Assembly (NCBI GenBank): GCA_964496435.1
Contig: CAZBZP010000019.1
Location: forward strand, 1 to 64,000
Source: Berkiella sp964496435
GTDB lineage: Bacteria > Pseudomonadota > Gammaproteobacteria > Berkiellales > Berkiellaceae
Reading direction: 5' to 3'
Length of the DNA stretch: 64,000 nt
Under the pieces are notes generated by a model that saw only the letters and a program-made list of their open reading frames with translations, did no database searches and was not told the origin of the DNA. This document shows positions 62,459 through 64,000 of the stretch, piece after piece (within the stretch, counting starts at the first letter, position 1; each line of letters begins with the position of its first letter). The position numbers were made by a program, and so were the translations under genes.

Positions 62459-62850
62459 ATGGGTAATAATTATGGTTTTGGCAAAACGGTTTCATATTCT
62501 TTTGAAATAGCATTAGATAAAGTTAAACAAGAATTACATAAAGAGGGATTTGGAATACTCTCTGTAATAGACGTTGCTGCCACCCTCAAAAAAGGCTCGA
62601 TTTTGACATGCCACCCTATCAAATTCTTGGAGCTTGCAATCCACTCTTGGCTCAAAGAGCTTTGAAAGTAGAGCCTTCAATAGGATTATTATTACCATGC
62701 AATGTGGTTGTGAGGATAGATAGTCAAGATAACGTTTATGTTGAATTTATGGACCCTAATGTACTAGTAGAGATAGTTAACAACAAGGATATAGAAAAAG
62801 TTTCAGTTGAGGTGAAACGAAAACTTGAACGAGTAATGCATTCACTTTAG
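62459..62850 (+). pseudogene. DUF302 protein split by a one-base frameshift in an A-run
   Basis: The first frame (62459-62665) encodes MGNNYGFGKTVSYSFEIALDKVK and FGILSVIDVAATLKK. The second (from about 62593) encodes RLDFDMPPYQILGACNPLLA, then EPSIGLLLPCNVVVRID. Together they form one complete DUF302 protein of about 130 residues, the normal length. The frames meet at six A residues (62588-62593); a seventh A would restore the gene. It may be a true pseudogene, a polymerase-slippage gene or a homopolymer sequencing error. DUF302 proteins are often found near metal-efflux genes, as here. Confidence 0.8.
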
Positions 62851-62876
62851 TTAACAAATGCATGAAAGTGAGCATC

Positions 62877-63175
62877 ATGCTTAAAGATGTTAAGTCTACA
62901 AATGAAGCGGGTGAGCTGCGCGATCACTTAGCAAATGAAAGAACATTCCTTGCTTGAACCAGGATCAGTATAGGCATAATGACATTTGGATTTGAGATGG
63001 AAAATTTTCTCTGTTCATAAAAGGATGCGCCAAGAAAAGTCAAAAAGTATATTGACAATGCCTCCTCTATTTTACCTGGAACTTCTCCTGATCTATTTTC
63101 TTGATTGGAATTTTGTTAGTAATTTATTTGAGTATAAGCTTAAGCTATTGTGGTACTTGTATCGTTAGAAAACTC
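62877..63175 (+). pseudogene. DUF202 (YidH-like) membrane protein, decayed
   Basis: From the ATG at 62877 the frame reads GELRDHLANERTFLA and then a TGA (62955-62957), where family members have Trp (LAWxRT). It continues TRISIGIMTFGF and then shifts frame, where DGKFSLFIKG resembles the usual VEKFSLFIK. The C-terminal membrane helix is scattered over other frames (GILLVIYLSISLSY). With one nonsense change and at least one frameshift the gene is dead. Confidence 0.7.
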
Positions 63176-63415
63176 TATTTAAATTATTTAAGTAATGTTT
63201 TTCCCGCTTACAAGAAATAATGGTACAAAAGCAATCTTAGTTACACTTTCTGCAACACTGTTAAGATAAAATGGTTAATTCCAACGGTGACCGAGAGTGT
63301 TTTTATGCTTGTTTAGCATAGGATAAAAGTAAAAAAGCAAGATATTTAGTATACTTTATAAAAGGTTTCTAATTAGCTTAGTGCACATTCCCATAAATCC
63401 TTAAGGAGTTGCTGT

Positions 63416-64000
63416 ATGAATAGAGGGCTTTTAGCCATCATCATTACAGTCGCATTATTACTGGGAGGTGGGGCGGGATATTACATAAAAGCGGATCACT
63501 TCATTGATAGTTCTAAATCGATAAATCAGAAATCAAATCCCATATACTGGATAGATCCTATGGAACCCCAGGTTCATTATTCTGGCCCTGGGAAATCACA
63601 TATGGGGATGGAATTAATACCAGTATTTGAGAAAAAGGGAAAAGAAGAAAAAGAAACTGGCTCAGTCAGCATTTCTCCTACCATTGTGGAAAATTTAGGT
63701 GTGCGTACCGCGATAGTTGAGCGTGGTGCATTAATACGACAAATTGAAACAGTGGGTTACGTTGTTCCAAACGAAAATAAAATTACTCATATTCATACGT
63801 ATGCTGAAGGGTGGATAAGAAAATTAGTAGTAAAGGCCACAGGCGAACCTGTTATAAAAGGTCAACTATTATTACAGCTTTATTCTCCTATTTTGATTGG
63901 CGCGCAAAAGGAATATTTATTAGCATTAGGAGGCAATGATAAAAGTTTAATTGAAGCGGCATATCACAAATTACAAAATTTCAAGATTTCCGAAGAGCAA
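63416..64000 (+). CDS. cusB: CusB-like RND efflux periplasmic adaptor, partial (runs off the window)
   Basis: AAGGAG lies seven bases before the ATG. The visible 195 residues start with a membrane/signal segment (GLLAIIITVALLLGGGAGYYI). A heavy-metal-binding domain follows (IYWIDPMEPQVHYSGPGKSH, with MGMELIPVF after it). The adaptor start is NLGVRTAIVERGALIRQIETVG, then YAEGWIRKLVVKATGEPVIKGQLL, the usual barrel-sandwich hybrid, and LYSPILIGAQKEYLLAL. This is the membrane-fusion subunit of a copper/silver-type efflux pump. The inner-membrane CusA pump would be expected after the window edge. Confidence 0.9.
   Translation, partial: MNRGLLAIIITVALLLGGGAGYYIKADHFIDSSKSINQKSNPIYWIDPMEPQVHYSGPGKSHMGMELIPVFEKKGKEEKETGSVSISPTIVENLGVRTAIVERGALIRQIETVGYVVPNENKITHIHTYAEGWIRKLVVKATGEPVIKGQLLLQLYSPILIGAQKEYLLALGGNDKSLIEAAYHKLQNFKISEEQ

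Noticed and set aside
62588..62594. Programmed ribosomal frameshift at AAAAAAG in the DUF302 gene
   Set aside because: The heptamer is out of phase for the classical tandem slip and no downstream stimulatory hairpin is evident. A missing base is the simpler reading.
62986..63168. 60-codon plus-strand frame
   Set aside because: It is explained as one frame of the decayed DUF202 gene.
1..64000. tRNA, rRNA or CRISPR genes
   Set aside because: No cloverleaf-like or rRNA-like segment and no short regular repeat-spacer array was recognised by eye; a tRNAscan or Rfam run would settle this.

Overview
The window is most likely a large conjugative plasmid (or plasmid-derived scaffold) of a Legionella-like gammaproteobacterium. 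The DNA is AT-rich. It carries a complete F-type (MPF-F) transfer operon, a relaxase of the Ti-plasmid TraA type, a full ParA/ParB/Rep block with iterons and centromere repeats, a giant ankyrin-like repeat protein and large orphan proteins of the kind found as Legionella effector candidates. Species and the effector status of these proteins are inference. A run of exactly 100 N (50777-50876) marks a scaffold gap of unknown size inside the centromere repeats.

Layout. 1-7.5 kb is accessory DNA: a hypothetical protein, a DUF6573 protein behind a GC-rich structured leader, a 1278-residue repeat protein, an M20 peptidase remnant and a serine hydrolase. 7.67-10.29 kb is an IS66-family element whose tnpC faces tnpA/tnpB. 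10.3-18 kb is a nuclease-rich island: two secreted proteins, a PHP-ATPase of the TrlF type, a GIY-YIG/T5orf172 protein, an HTH protein, a secreted endonuclease I and a PDDEXK (YhcG/DUF1016) nuclease. 18-26.3 kb holds a lysine-rich histone-like protein, three GNAT acetyltransferases (one frameshifted), a small three-gene unit with an MFS exporter, and two overlapping genes for large unknown proteins.

26.7-44.8 kb is one long minus-strand transfer operon: winged-helix protein, two tiny HTH regulators, then traA-L-E-K-B-V-C-trbI-(S26 peptidase)-W-U-trbC-N-F-H-(PH-domain protein)-G. Divergent to it, 45.3-49.8 kb encodes an apparently self-contained sensory operon: receiver protein, HTH regulator, lipocalin-like protein, periplasmic binding protein, membrane histidine kinase and XRE regulator. 

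50.4-56.5 kb is the maintenance region: a canonical chromosomal-type parS, inverted iterons, roughly ten SopC-like 17-19 bp palindromes spaced at about 100 bp, five direct iterons at 22-bp spacing, then parA, a SopB-type parB, a Rep_3 initiator and a second, Spo0J-type parB. 56.6-62.1 kb is the mobilisation block: coupling protein TraD, two small genes, an oriT with an RSF1010/Ti-like nic core and the TraA relaxase-helicase. The end (62.4-64 kb) is the edge of a metal-efflux locus: a frameshifted DUF302 gene, a decayed DUF202 gene and the start of a CusB-like adaptor.

The strongest unusual signals are the two-ParB/two-centromere arrangement, a 44-bp promoter/operator element shared by the tra and mob operons (40/44 identical), iteron-like repeats inside the winged-helix gene, and the plasmid-borne sensory operon facing the tra operon.
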